Source: Allobosea sp. Root483D1 (GTDB taxonomy: Bacteria > Pseudomonadota > Alphaproteobacteria > Rhizobiales > Beijerinckiaceae). From it: a DNA stretch of 41,449 nt. Within the stretch, counting starts at the first letter, position 1; each line of letters opens with the position of its first letter. Made by a program: the position numbers and the translations under genes. Under the pieces are notes generated by a model. That model had not been told where the DNA came from. It did no database searches and saw only the letters and a list, made by a program, of their open reading frames with translations. Location: the NCBI RefSeq assembly GCF_001429505.1, contig NZ_LMJW01000004.1, forward strand, positions 326,836 to 368,284, given 5' to 3'. Shown here one piece after another: positions 33,731-41,449 of this stretch.

Positions 33731-34033
33731 ATGGACTCGATCATCGCCGCGCTGGTCTCCCTCCTGATCCTCGATCCGATCCAGGGCGCCATCACCAGCC
33801 AACTCTCGGCGCTCGGCATCCCGCGCGACAGTGCCGACAAGGTCGCCGCCTGCGCCCGGACCGCGACACCCGCGATCGTGTCGCGCGTCGGCGAGAATCC
33901 GGGCTGGGCCGTCGTCCAGGTTGTTCGCTTCTGGACCGGGACCGCCAGCCCGGATGTCGTGCTGGTCGAGATCGCCCCGCAATGCGCCGGCGCGGTCGAG
34001 ACGGCCAAGCGCGTGATCGGCCGCTCGGTCTGA
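33731..34033 (+). CDS. hypothetical protein, 100 aa
   Basis: Not recognised. The 100-residue product begins MDSIIAALVSLLILDPIQGAI, a short hydrophobic start that may be a signal peptide or helix. It has two cysteines (AACARTATPAIV and APQCAGAV) that could pair in the periplasm. A ribosome site AAGAGG lies about 13 bases upstream. It follows the exporter by 43 bp on the same strand and ends three bases from the stop of the convergent small gene. It may belong to the metal operon. Nothing more can be said. Confidence 0.6.
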   Translation: MDSIIAALVSLLILDPIQGAITSQLSALGIPRDSADKVAACARTATPAIVSRVGENPGWAVVQVVRFWTGTASPDVVLVEIAPQCAGAVETAKRVIGRSV

Positions 34034-34036
34034 CGC

Positions 34037-34201
34037 TCAGGGCCTCGGGCTAGCGGGCTCTGCCGGCGCCGAATGCGCCAGGGGATCGCTCAGATGCCGG
34101 CGATCCTCGGTCTCGCGCATCCGCACCACGGTGACGGCGTAGAACAGGGTCGCCAGCGTGATCAGTGCCCCTGCCAGCGCGATGTTTCGCGATTTCGTCA
34201 T
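34037..34201 (-). CDS. 54-aa single-pass membrane protein
   Basis: This short ORF starts MTKSRNIALAGAL and continues with a helix (about residues 7-26, ITLATLFYAVTVV) followed by charged and proline-rich residues (RMRETEDRRHLSDP). It starts seven bases after the DsbA-like gene stop on the same strand, so is likely co-transcribed. Its layout recalls the CoxF-type small proteins of alphaproteobacterial cytochrome oxidase operons (R-N, then a helix ending LFY-V-R), but the match is from memory and loose. The nearby SCO1 and PCu(A)C genes fit an oxidase-assembly link. Confidence 0.55.
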   Translation of the reverse strand: MTKSRNIALAGALITLATLFYAVTVVRMRETEDRRHLSDPLAHSAPAEPASPRP

Positions 34202-34208
34202 GGCGGGG

Positions 34209-34832
34209 TCAGCGCCCGGCCAGCAGCGGCGCCAGGATCGCGTCGAACTGCGCGAGCGACAGCGCGCCGACCTCCTTCTTGCCGTTGACGAAGAAGGTCG
34301 GTGTCGACTCGACGCCGAAGCCTTTGGCGCGCTCGGAGACCTGCTTGATCCCCTGATAGATGTCCTCGCGCTTCAGGCAGGCCTCGACGCCGTCCTTGCC
34401 CATGCCGGCCTGGCGCATCGCCTGGGTCAGCCCGTCCAGCGGCTTGTCGGAATGGGCCCAGCCTTCCTGCGTCCGGTAGAACATGTCGACGACCGGATAC
34501 CATTTCTCCTCGCCGGCGCAGCGGGCGAGCATGAAGCCGGCCATCGCCAGCGGATCGAGCGGGAATTCGCGGATGATGAAGCGCACCTTGCCGGTGTCGA
34601 CATACTTCGCCTTGAGCTCCGGCCAGGTCTTCATGTGGAAATTCATGCAGTGATGGCAGGTGAGCGAGGCGTATTCGATCACAGTCACCGGCGCTTCCGC
34701 TACGCCGAAGACCTTTTCCGGCAGCGGGCCGGGGTCGAGCAGGGCGGACGGGGCCTGCGCGAGCGCCGGCGCGGAGAGCGCCCCGGCGAGGCCGAAGGCG
34801 AGGGATTGGATGATGAGGCGGCGGTCGAACAT
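34209..34832 (-). CDS. DsbA-family thiol oxidoreductase
   Basis: This 207-residue secreted protein has a signal peptide (residues 1-25, ending ALA-Q). A thioredoxin-like fold carries the redox motif Cys59-His-His-Cys62 (ASLTCHHCMNF). The cis-proline loop is in VESTPTFFVNGKK. It belongs to the DsbA/BdbD-like thioredoxin_4 group and acts in the periplasm on disulfides. The start at 34832, not 34922, is supported by AAGGGGAA. The neighbouring small membrane gene follows closely, and an L,D-transpeptidase-like gene is divergent. Confidence 0.9.
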   Translation of the reverse strand: MFDRRLIIQSLAFGLAGALSAPALAQAPSALLDPGPLPEKVFGVAEAPVTVIEYASLTCHHCMNFHMKTWPELKAKYVDTGKVRFIIREFPLDPLAMAGFMLARCAGEEKWYPVVDMFYRTQEGWAHSDKPLDGLTQAMRQAGMGKDGVEACLKREDIYQGIKQVSERAKGFGVESTPTFFVNGKKEVGALSLAQFDAILAPLLAGR

Positions 34833-35015
34833 GGCGTGATTCCCCTTTCGCCGCCGTTCTGCGACCTGAAGCCACCTGAGCTTCAAGTGCCGAGAGCAGG
34901 GGGAGCGGGAGGCGTCGTTCACGAAAACGTCAATTGCACCTCGACCGGCCTGAGGTTGCAGGGTCCCGCGAGCCCGTTCACCAGTCGTTAGCGCTGCACT
35001 CCGATAATTTTATCC

Positions 35016-36077
35016 ATGACCATCCGCTCCACCTTCCAGAATGTCCGGCGCTTCGCGCTGCTCGGTGCCGCCGCTATCGCGCTTTCGTCCTGTGTCGGGA
35101 TGGAAGGCGATGGCCGGGCAATCCAGCCGCTGCCGGCCGCGCTCGTCTCGCAAATGTCCGCGAAGGGCATGAGCCAGGCCGATCCGATCGTCGTGCGGAT
35201 CTACAAGAAGGAGAGCGAGCTCGAGGTCTGGAAGCGCGACCGCTCAGGCCAATATGCTCTGCTCAAGAGCTATCCGATGTGCCGCTGGTCGGGCCAACTC
35301 GGCCCAAAAAAGCGCGAGGGCGACCGGCAGGCGCCGGAGGGGTTCTACAGCGTCACTGCCGATCTGATGAACCCGAAGTCGCAGTTCTATTTGTCCTTCA
35401 ATCTGGGTTATCCGAACGCGCTCGAGAAGGCGCAGGGCTATACCGGCTCGGCCCTGATGGTGCACGGCGCCTGCACCTCGGCCGGCTGCTACGCCATGAC
35501 CGATGACGGCGTCACTGAAATCTACGGGTTGGCGCGTGAGGCCTTGGCCGGCGGGCAGCGCAGCTTCCAGGTCCAGGCCTTCCCCTTCCGGATGACGCCC
35601 GAGAACCTGGCGCGCCATCGCAGCAATCAAAACATCGCCTTCTGGCGCAATCTCAAGGAAGGCTCGGATCATTTCGAGGCGACGCGCCAGCCGCCCCGGC
35701 TCGCGACCTGCGGCGGGCGCTATGTCTTCAATCCGGCGGGCGATGCGTCGGCTTTCGTGCCGGGCGCGCCATGCCCGGCCTATCAGGCCGATCCGGAAGT
35801 CGAGGCACTCGTCTCCACCCGCAGCGCCCGGGACGAAGCGCGCCTCGCCGAACTCACCGGCAGCCTGCCGGCGATGAGCTATGCGCTGATGGATGGCGGC
35901 ATGCACCAGAGCTTCCGCAAGCTCCTGCGCAATATCGGGCCGGAGCGGATGCAGACGATGGTCGCCGGCAAGGTCGAGATCAGCGCGCCGCAGGCGGCGC
36001 TGGCCGATCCTTTCGGTGGCGGCGGCGACGATGAGCCGCAGCAGGTAACGGCGACCGGGTCGATTTCGCCGCGTTGA
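35016..36077 (+). CDS. L,D-transpeptidase (YkuD) family lipoprotein
   Basis: This 353-residue protein has a lipobox at LSSC (Cys26). A YkuD/L,D-transpeptidase domain covers about residues 55-175, with the catalytic set His150, Ser155 and Cys158 (MVHGACTSAGCYAM). This is the COG3034-type murein L,D-transpeptidase group. The remaining C-terminal part (about 180 residues, with paired cysteines ATCGG and APCPAY) is less conserved and may be a substrate or partner domain. It acts on peptidoglycan or links lipoproteins to it. The upstream region is AT-rich just before the start (GATAATTTTATCC). Confidence 0.85.
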   Translation: MTIRSTFQNVRRFALLGAAAIALSSCVGMEGDGRAIQPLPAALVSQMSAKGMSQADPIVVRIYKKESELEVWKRDRSGQYALLKSYPMCRWSGQLGPKKREGDRQAPEGFYSVTADLMNPKSQFYLSFNLGYPNALEKAQGYTGSALMVHGACTSAGCYAMTDDGVTEIYGLAREALAGGQRSFQVQAFPFRMTPENLARHRSNQNIAFWRNLKEGSDHFEATRQPPRLATCGGRYVFNPAGDASAFVPGAPCPAYQADPEVEALVSTRSARDEARLAELTGSLPAMSYALMDGGMHQSFRKLLRNIGPERMQTMVAGKVEISAPQAALADPFGGGGDDEPQQVTATGSISPR

Positions 36078-36109
36078 CGCCGGCGAAGTCGGCGGCCAGA
36101 CAGAGCGCC

Positions 36110-36733
36110 ATGCCGATCCTCAAAATCATCCGTTACGGCGCCTGGACCGCCGTCGTGCTCGTTGCCTTCGCCGCCGCTGCGATCACGCTCGGCTGGTGGC
36201 GCGTCGACGGTCCCGGCCGGCCGGGCTCTGGCGCTGCCGTGTCGACCCCGCTGGCCGATGTCGGCGGCCCGTTCACCTCGACCGATCACACCGGCCGCAA
36301 GGTCACGCAGGCCGACTATCGGGGCAAGCCGACGCTGGTCTTCTTCGGCTTCACCCATTGCCCTGAGGTCTGCCCGACCACGCTGTTCGAGCTCACCGCC
36401 CTGCTCGGCAAGCTCGGTGACGATGCCGACCGATTGAACGTGCTCTTCATCACCGTCGATCCCGAGCGCGACACGCCGGCGCAGCTGGCGCTCTATTTGC
36501 AATCCTTCGATCCGCGCATTGTCGGGCTCTCAGGCAGCCAGGAAGAGGTCGATGCAGCGCTGAAGGCCTATAAGGCCTATGCCAAGCGCCTTCCGACACA
36601 GGACGGCTACACCATGGACCACACCGCCTCTGTCTATCTGATGGACGCGGAAGGCCGCTTCCGCAGCCTGATCGACTATCACGAGGAGCAGGAGTCAGCG
36701 CTCGCCAAGGTCAGGCTGCTGCTGAGCCGCTGA
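36110..36733 (+). CDS. SCO1/SenC/PrrC family copper chaperone
   Basis: This 207-residue membrane-anchored periplasmic protein has an N-terminal anchor helix (about residues 11-30). A thioredoxin-like SCO domain carries Cys84-P-E-V-Cys88 (FTHCPEVCP) and His171 (YTMDHTAS), the copper ligands. It delivers Cu to CuA of cytochrome oxidase together with PCu(A)C. ATG 36110 is preferred over a TTG at 36074 that overlaps the previous stop. It ends 8 bp from the convergent aldehyde dehydrogenase stop. Confidence 0.92.
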   Translation: MPILKIIRYGAWTAVVLVAFAAAAITLGWWRVDGPGRPGSGAAVSTPLADVGGPFTSTDHTGRKVTQADYRGKPTLVFFGFTHCPEVCPTTLFELTALLGKLGDDADRLNVLFITVDPERDTPAQLALYLQSFDPRIVGLSGSQEEVDAALKAYKAYAKRLPTQDGYTMDHTASVYLMDAEGRFRSLIDYHEEQESALAKVRLLLSR

Positions 36734-36741
36734 ATGCCGTC

Positions 36742-38124
36742 TCAGCGTCGGTTCAGCAGGATCATCTTCTCCTGCGTCATGTCGCGCATGGTGTAGGGGA
36801 TGCCGCCGGTGCCGTAGCCGGACTCCTTGCGGCCGGCGAAGGGCATCCAGTCGGTGCGGAAGGCGGTGGGGTCGTTGACCATCACCGCCGAGGCATCGAG
36901 CCGCTCGGCGACGTGCAGGGCGACATCGATGTCCTGTGCGAAGACGCTGCCCTGGAAGGCGACGGGCAGCGAATTGGCCTGGGCGATGGCGTCGCCAAGC
37001 TGGCTGTAGCGATAGACGCAGACCAGCGGGCCGAAGACCTCGAGCTGCGAGACCTTGGCGTCGACGGCAGGGTCGAGCAGCACCGCCGGCTCCAGCGTGG
37101 TCTCTGAGAGCCGCTTGCCGCCGAGCGCGAGCTTGGCCCCACCCTTCACGGCTTCGTCGATCCAGCTCGCGACCCGGTCGGCCTCCTTGGGCAGGATCAG
37201 CGGGCCGACCTCGGTCTCCTTCAGGACGGGGTCGCCGGTGCGCAATCTGGCGACGCGCGCCACCAGCCGCTCGGTGAAGGCGTCCGCGATCTCCTGATGC
37301 ACGAAGATGCGCTGCGTCGACACGCAGACCTGGCCGGCATGGTAGTAGCCGCCCTTGACCAGCGGCTCGATGATCCGCTCGAGATCGGCGCTGCGATCGA
37401 CGATCGCCGGCGCCGCCCCGCCATGCTCCAGCGCCGAGCGCGCGCCATGCGCCAGCTTGGAATGCAGGTACCAGCCGACCTTGGCCGAGCCGATGAAGCT
37501 GAGGAAGGCGATGCGCCGGTCGGTGGCGAGCGCCTCGGCGAGTTCGTTCGTCTCCGGCAGGAAGGTCTGACACCAGGCTTCCGGCAGGCCGGCCTCGTGC
37601 ACCAGCGCGACGAAGTCGCGGCAGCAGAGCGGCGTCGCGCTCGCCGGCTTGATGATCACCGGGCAGCCGACCGCGATCGCCGGTGCGACCTGGTGGACGA
37701 TCAGGTTGAGCGGATGGTTGAAGGCCGAGATCGCCGCGACAACGCCGATCGGCTCCTTGGTGGTGAAGGCCCAGCGCCCGGCGGCAGCGGCCGTCAGCCC
37801 CATCGGGATCTCGCGGCCGGCGAAATTGCGGAGTTCGTCGGCGGCGTTGTGGACGCCGTCGATGGCGCGCGTCGTCTCGATGATCGCATCGGTCAGCGGC
37901 TTGCCGCCCTCGCGCGCGATCTGGTGGGCGAAATGGTCGCGCTTGGCCGCCAGCAATTCAGCGAGCTTACGCAGGATCGCGATCCGCTCATGCGGCTTCA
38001 GCCAGCCGTCGCGATTGCGGAAAGCCTTGTCGGCGGCCTGCAGCTTGGCCTCGAGTGCCGCCGCATCGTCGGTGGCGATCTCCTCGATCGGGGCGCGATC
38101 GAACGCCTGGACCACTGTCAGCAT
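36742..38124 (-). CDS. NAD(P)-dependent aldehyde dehydrogenase
   Basis: This 460-residue ALDH-superfamily enzyme has the expected catalytic residues: Asn136 (SAFNHPLN), Lys159 (IIKPASATP), Glu233 (LEHGGAAP, His replacing the usual Leu) and Cys267 (HAGQVCVSTQRIF). This last motif resembles phosphonoacetaldehyde and succinate-semialdehyde relatives. The start at 38124 follows AAGGAG six bases upstream; longer readings run into the repeat. It oxidises an aldehyde with NAD(P). It is on the same strand as the ThDP enzyme, with a REP element between, so they are probably a pair. Confidence 0.9.
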   Translation of the reverse strand: MLTVVQAFDRAPIEEIATDDAAALEAKLQAADKAFRNRDGWLKPHERIAILRKLAELLAAKRDHFAHQIAREGGKPLTDAIIETTRAIDGVHNAADELRNFAGREIPMGLTAAAAGRWAFTTKEPIGVVAAISAFNHPLNLIVHQVAPAIAVGCPVIIKPASATPLCCRDFVALVHEAGLPEAWCQTFLPETNELAEALATDRRIAFLSFIGSAKVGWYLHSKLAHGARSALEHGGAAPAIVDRSADLERIIEPLVKGGYYHAGQVCVSTQRIFVHQEIADAFTERLVARVARLRTGDPVLKETEVGPLILPKEADRVASWIDEAVKGGAKLALGGKRLSETTLEPAVLLDPAVDAKVSQLEVFGPLVCVYRYSQLGDAIAQANSLPVAFQGSVFAQDIDVALHVAERLDASAVMVNDPTAFRTDWMPFAGRKESGYGTGGIPYTMRDMTQEKMILLNRR

Positions 38125-38192
38125 AGTCGTCTCCTTGGTGGTTGCCATACCGAGCGCTTGGACGAGGACGCCCATCCGGAAGCACATGCGCG

Positions 38193-38297
38193 GTCGTCCC
38201 GGGCGACCGGAGGGAGACCCGGGATCCATTCCGGAACCTTTATCGGGGAGGCTCCGGAATGGATCCCGGATCTTCGCTTCGCTGCGTCCGGGATGAC
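38193..38297. repeat. REP-like nested palindrome between ThDP enzyme and aldehyde dehydrogenase genes
   Basis: The core is a perfect 17-bp inverted repeat, CCGGGATCCATTCCGGA (38219-38235) with its complement at 38253-38269. The outer ends GTCGTCCCGGG (38193-38203) and TCCGGGATGAC (38287-38297) pair at 9 of 11 positions. It sits 34 bp after the ThDP enzyme stop in the transcript direction. The GTCATCCCGG outer word is a frequent end of intergenic repeats in this bacterial order. Confidence 0.85.
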
Positions 38298-38331
38298 AGG
38301 GGCTGTCGGGCCGAACGCAACGAGACTCGAG

Positions 38332-39993
38332 TCAAGCCAACTCGATATCCGGCGTCTTGTTGCGCAGCTCCTCGACCAGCACGCGCGTGTTCTCCGAATA
38401 ATCGATCGGGATCTCGACGAGATGGACGCCGCCACTGGCGAAGGCGGCCTCCAGCGTCGGCACGAGTTCGGCGGCCGAACCGACGCGCGAGCCCTTGGCA
38501 CCATAGGCCTTGGCATAGGCGACGAAATCGGGGTTGCCGAAGCTCATGCCGTAATCGGCGAAGCCGTCGACCGCCTGCTTCCAGCGGATCATGCCATAGG
38601 CGTTGTCATTGAGGATGACGACGACGAGGTTGAGGCCGAGGCGGACTGCCGTCTCCATCTCCTGGCTGTTCATCATGAAGCCGCCATCGCCGCAGACCGC
38701 CATGACCCGGCGCTTGGGATGCAGCATCGCCGCCATCATTGCCGAGGGCAGGCCGGCGCCCATCGTCGCCAGCGCATTGTCGAGCAGCAGCGTGTTGGCG
38801 ACATGGGTGCGGTAGTTCCGCGCAAACCAGATCTTGTACATGCCGTTGTCGAGGCAGACCGTGCCGTCCTCCGGCATCACCGCGCGGATGTCGTGGACGA
38901 TGCGCTGTGGCGTGATCGGGAAGCGGTCCTCGTCGGCCCGGTCGTTGAGATGGGCGAGGATCTTCTGGCGCAGCTCCAGCATGACCGGATCGGCTTCCAG
39001 CCGGCCGCCCAGCCGTTCGGCCAGCGCCGCAACGGTCGTGCCGATATCGCCGATGACCTCCGCATCGGGATGGTAGACCTGCTCGACCGTCGCCGACTGG
39101 TAGCCGACATGGATCACCTTCGGTCCGCCGGCTGCTCGCATCAGGAAGGGCGGCTTCTCGATCGTGTCGTGGCCGATCGCGATGATCAGGTCGGCCCGGT
39201 CGATCGCCTGGTGGACATAGTCGCCCTCGGACAGGGCGGCGGTGCCCATATAGAGATTGGAGCCGCCGGTGACCGCGCCCTTGCCCATCTGGGTGTTGAA
39301 GAAGGGCAGCTTCACCCGCCGCACGAAATCGGAGAGCGGCTCGACCAGCCTTGGCCGGTTGCCGGCGGCGCCGATCATCACCAATGGCCGCTTGGCCGCC
39401 AGGATCATCTCGGCGGCGCGGGCGATCGCCTTCGGATCAGCGACCGGGTGCTCCAGCGGATGCAGCGGGATCAGGGGTACGTCGGCGACCTCCTCGCCGG
39501 CGATGTCCTCGGGCAATTCGAGATGGACCGGGCCGGGCCGCTCCTCCATCGCGACGCGGAAGGCATCGCGCACCACCGAGGGGATGCTGGCGGCGCTGAC
39601 GATCTGCCGGGTCATCTTGGTCAGCGGCTTCATCGAGGCGACGACGTCGACGATCTGGAAGCGCGCCTGCTTGGCGCTCATGATCGCCTTCTGCCCGGTG
39701 ATCAGGATCATCGGCATCGCGCCGAGATGGGCATAGGCCGCACCGGTCGAGAAATTGAGCGCGCCCGGTCCGAGCGTCGCGATGCAGACCCCAGGGCGCC
39801 CCGTCAACCGGCCATGCGTCGCCGCCATGAAAGCTGCGGCCTGCTCGTGCCGGGTCAGGACGAGCTCAATCTTCGAGGTCCGGAGCGCCTCGACGACGTC
39901 GAGGTTCTCCTCGCCGGGCACGCCGAAGATGCGGTCGACGCCCTCGTTCTCGAGTGCGGCCACCAGGAGATCGGAACCCTTTGTCATCGCCAT
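38332..39993 (-). CDS. acetolactate synthase large-subunit-like ThDP enzyme
   Basis: This is a 553-residue thiamine diphosphate enzyme with three domains. The N-terminal pyrimidine-binding part has VPGEENLDVVEAL and the activating glutamate in TRHEQAAAF. The middle domain has the FAD/CoA-fold. The C-terminal diphosphate site is AVCGDGGFMMNSQE with NDNAYGMIRWKQ. It is close to acetolactate synthases, but there is no small subunit gene, and it sits beside an aldehyde dehydrogenase, so it may be a catabolic decarboxylase rather than a biosynthetic enzyme. ATG 39987 is an alternative start. Confidence 0.88.
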   Translation of the reverse strand: MAMTKGSDLLVAALENEGVDRIFGVPGEENLDVVEALRTSKIELVLTRHEQAAAFMAATHGRLTGRPGVCIATLGPGALNFSTGAAYAHLGAMPMILITGQKAIMSAKQARFQIVDVVASMKPLTKMTRQIVSAASIPSVVRDAFRVAMEERPGPVHLELPEDIAGEEVADVPLIPLHPLEHPVADPKAIARAAEMILAAKRPLVMIGAAGNRPRLVEPLSDFVRRVKLPFFNTQMGKGAVTGGSNLYMGTAALSEGDYVHQAIDRADLIIAIGHDTIEKPPFLMRAAGGPKVIHVGYQSATVEQVYHPDAEVIGDIGTTVAALAERLGGRLEADPVMLELRQKILAHLNDRADEDRFPITPQRIVHDIRAVMPEDGTVCLDNGMYKIWFARNYRTHVANTLLLDNALATMGAGLPSAMMAAMLHPKRRVMAVCGDGGFMMNSQEMETAVRLGLNLVVVILNDNAYGMIRWKQAVDGFADYGMSFGNPDFVAYAKAYGAKGSRVGSAAELVPTLEAAFASGGVHLVEIPIDYSENTRVLVEELRNKTPDIELA

Positions 39994-40074
39994 CGCCTAT
40001 CCGGTACGCCTCGATGCCGGGAAAGGTAGGCCTCATGCACGCGAAGGGAAAGCCGGCGCATGGCAGGGTTGCAA

Positions 40075-40123
40075 GAGCAGGATGCGAAAAAGTGGGAACC
40101 GGCTTTTCGCTATGATCCTGCTC
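40075..40123. repeat. conserved rhizobial palindrome (GAGCAGGAT type)
   Basis: The outer arms GAGCAGGAT (40075-40083) and ATCCTGCTC (40115-40123) are a perfect 9-bp match. Inner arms GCGAAAA (40084-40090) and TTTTCGC (40104-40110) match perfectly, around a GTGGGAACCGG loop. This pattern is a frequent intergenic element in Hyphomicrobiales genomes, as I recall it. It lies between the ornithine cyclodeaminase-like gene and the ThDP enzyme. Confidence 0.85.
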
Positions 40124-40167
40124 CAATTTTTTGACGAGAGACGGATTCCGACTGAAGTCACCCGGCT

Positions 40168-41136
40168 CTAGCGCGGCAGGGAGATCCCGATGCCGGCGGC
40201 GCGCGCCTTCTCCAGGACGAGATGCGCGAGCGCGAGATCGGCGAGCGCGAAGCCGCGGAAGCAGAACAGAGAACGCTGTGTCCTCGCATCCGCAAGCGGC
40301 GCTTGCGAGAGAGCGACGAGGTCATGGCCGAAGCGGACGCTCGTCACCGGCTGCCCATCGACATCATAGGGCGCCTGCGACTGGGCGAGGCTGTCGGTGG
40401 CCAGCACGTCGAAGGCGCGCAATGCCTCTGGCAGCCAGCTGCGGCCGGTATCGACGGCGGCGGCGAAAGCGGCAGGCTTCATCCGCTGCGCGTCGAGGAA
40501 CGGGCGCAAGCCCGGCACTGCCGGAACCATCGAGATGATGAGGTCGCTGCGGGCGAGGAGCGTCCCGGCCTCATCGACAATCTCTGCCGTGAGCCCGCGT
40601 GCTGCAGCAGCCTCCGCCAGGCGCTGCGCCGAGCTGCGGCTGCGGCTCAGCATCAGGGCAGTCCTGAGGCCGGGATAGAGGTCATGGAAGGCGGTGAGGT
40701 GCGCGTGAGCTTGCAGGCCGCAGCCGACGAAGCCGATCGTGCTCGGGGCCTCCGGCGCCAGCAGCGAGGCGGCGGCGGCCGACATCGCCGCGGTTCGGAG
40801 GAGGGTGATCTCGTCGCCGTCGAGGATGGCGAGCGGGGCGCCCGTGGCATAATCGCTGACGCAGATCAGCGCGCTCACGCTCGGCACGGTGCTGCCCGGC
40901 AGCGATGGTGCGGAGGCGACCCATTTCACCGTGGCGACCGCCTGCGCTTCCGACGCCGCCGTCATCGCCTGGAAGGCGTGGCCGGGGCCGAGCGTGAGAG
41001 CGCTCTTCGGCAGGCTCCGGTTTCGGCCGGCGGCATGATCGCGGAAGGCGCGCAGCACAGCCTCGCGCGCCTCGCGCGAAGTAACCGCGCAGGCCCGCAC
41101 GTCCTTGCGTGAGAGATAGAGGAGGGAGCTGCTCAT
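40168..41136 (-). CDS. ornithine cyclodeaminase family protein
   Basis: This 322-residue protein of the OCD/mu-crystallin family has the N-terminal substrate part (GHAFQAMTAASEAQAV) and a central Rossmann fold with IGFVGCGLQAHAHLTAF as the NAD-binding motif. The LLRTAAMSAAAASLLAP segment is conserved. Such enzymes deaminate ornithine to proline or reduce cyclic imino acids. ATG 41136 fits the family length; ATG 41148 is possible. It is 174 bp upstream of the ThDP enzyme gene. Confidence 0.88.
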   Translation of the reverse strand: MSSSLLYLSRKDVRACAVTSREAREAVLRAFRDHAAGRNRSLPKSALTLGPGHAFQAMTAASEAQAVATVKWVASAPSLPGSTVPSVSALICVSDYATGAPLAILDGDEITLLRTAAMSAAAASLLAPEAPSTIGFVGCGLQAHAHLTAFHDLYPGLRTALMLSRSRSSAQRLAEAAAARGLTAEIVDEAGTLLARSDLIISMVPAVPGLRPFLDAQRMKPAAFAAAVDTGRSWLPEALRAFDVLATDSLAQSQAPYDVDGQPVTSVRFGHDLVALSQAPLADARTQRSLFCFRGFALADLALAHLVLEKARAAGIGISLPR

Positions 41137-41411
41137 CGCTCGAACCATATCGTGACGAGGCGCAAAGGCGCGGGGCAACCGGCGGCATGGCGCCGGCCTC
41201 TTTCGGTATGGGACAGCAGCGTGGCGATCGGCAAGCTCCGGCAGGTTCATCCCAGCCGGGCCACCCGCATGTAAGGAGAGGCCGGAACGGCAAGGTGGCA
41301 GGGATCGAGCCGATTGGCCGGGGGCTCTTTGCCGGTTAAGTGCTAAGCCATTGAAAAATTGCGGATTTCAGACTTGGCGTCGCTTTTGTCGAAAAACTTT
41401 CATCTCTCGTG
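41137..41411. other. gene-free stretch before the right-end promoter
   Basis: No convincing gene is visible on either strand in this stretch. The left part is GC-rich. The last 80 bp contain A-tracts (TTGAAAAATTG near 41350 and TCGAAAAACTTTC near 41390), spaced about 40 bp, that could act as an UP element or Fis-like activating region for the promoter at 41412. Confidence 0.6.
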
Positions 41412-41441
41412 TTGACATGGGGAGCTGGTGGCTCCTATAAA
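41412..41441 (+). promoter_or_regulatory. very strong sigma-70-type promoter, probably of an rRNA operon
   Basis: A perfect TTGACA (41412-41417) and a near-perfect -10 TATAAA (41436-41441) are separated by 18 bp, or 17 if CTATAA is used. Consensus hexamers this good are rare in alphaproteobacteria and characteristic of rRNA promoters in Rhizobiales. A-tracts lie upstream. The transcript would leave the window to the right, so the operon itself is not visible. Confidence 0.7.
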
Positions 41442-41449
41442 GCGGCCAT

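Noticed and set aside
37297..40029. Long open frame on the plus strand opposite the aldehyde dehydrogenase and ThDP enzyme genes
   Set aside because: The opposite strand carries two complete enzymes with catalytic motifs and passes through the REP element; the plus frame has no recognisable domain.
40075..40135. Treating the GAGCAGGAT palindrome followed by TTTTTT as a plus-strand terminator
   Set aside because: Both flanking genes are on the minus strand, so no plus-strand transcript needs ending here; the element matches a widespread repeat better.

Overview
The window is GC-rich, densely packed DNA with the look of an alphaproteobacterium of the Hyphomicrobiales (Rhizobiales). The evidence is ABC-transporter-rich catabolic operons, mosaic palindromic repeats of the type scattered through Bosea, Methylobacterium and Bradyrhizobium genomes, and a possible Irr-type iron box. 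Bosea is my best guess at genus, but this is an impression from gene content and not a proof. I see no tRNA, rRNA, CRISPR array, transposase or prophage gene. The right edge ends in a very strong promoter of the kind that precedes rRNA operons.

Layout, left to right. (1) 1-1385: the start of a c-type cytochrome gene cut by the window edge, then a RutD-like alpha/beta hydrolase preceded by a 57-codon ORF that overlaps it by ATGA. (2) 1534-5806: an XRE-cupin regulator divergent from a polar amino acid ABC transporter (binding protein, one permease, ATPase) and a PuuB-like FAD amine oxidase. Two identical-arm palindromes lie between them. (3) 6010-13565: an FGGY sugar kinase, SDR dehydrogenase, CUT2 sugar importer with a single-domain ATPase, nucleoside hydrolase, an unrecognised protein and a GNAT acetyltransferase, all co-directional. 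(4) 13674-15825: an SDR and a DUF900-type lipoprotein hydrolase. (5) 15835-18194: exbB-exbD-tonB, with an Irr-like box upstream.

(6) 18426-29713: a ten-gene minus-strand operon for uptake and oxidative breakdown of a sugar or sugar acid. It holds a DapA-family lyase, an enolase-superfamily dehydratase, a CUT1 importer, an NAD-dependent epimerase/dehydrogenase, an IclR regulator fused in one polypeptide to a complete SMP-30 lactonase, an SDR, and an FAD-linked 2-hydroxyacid dehydrogenase whose C-terminus is frameshifted. A palindromic operator candidate precedes the first gene. (7) 29869-34033: copper and heavy-metal genes: PCu(A)C chaperone, a DUF2946-like protein, a CadR/ZntR-type MerR regulator with a classic 19-bp-spacer promoter, the collapsed remnant of a P1B-ATPase, an isoprenylcysteine-methyltransferase-like protein, LspA and a CzcD-like exporter. 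(8) 34037-36733: a small membrane protein, a DsbA-like thiol oxidoreductase, an L,D-transpeptidase-like lipoprotein and an SCO1/SenC copper chaperone. (9) 36742-41136: an aldehyde dehydrogenase, an acetolactate-synthase-like ThDP enzyme and an ornithine cyclodeaminase family protein.

The features most worth following up are the IclR::SMP-30 fusion, in which the regulator appears to carry an intact lactonase site for the pathway it probably controls, the in-frame collapse of the P1B-ATPase next to its intact regulator and promoter, the coupled 57-aa ORF, and the placement of REP-like hairpins directly after both sugar-binding-protein genes.
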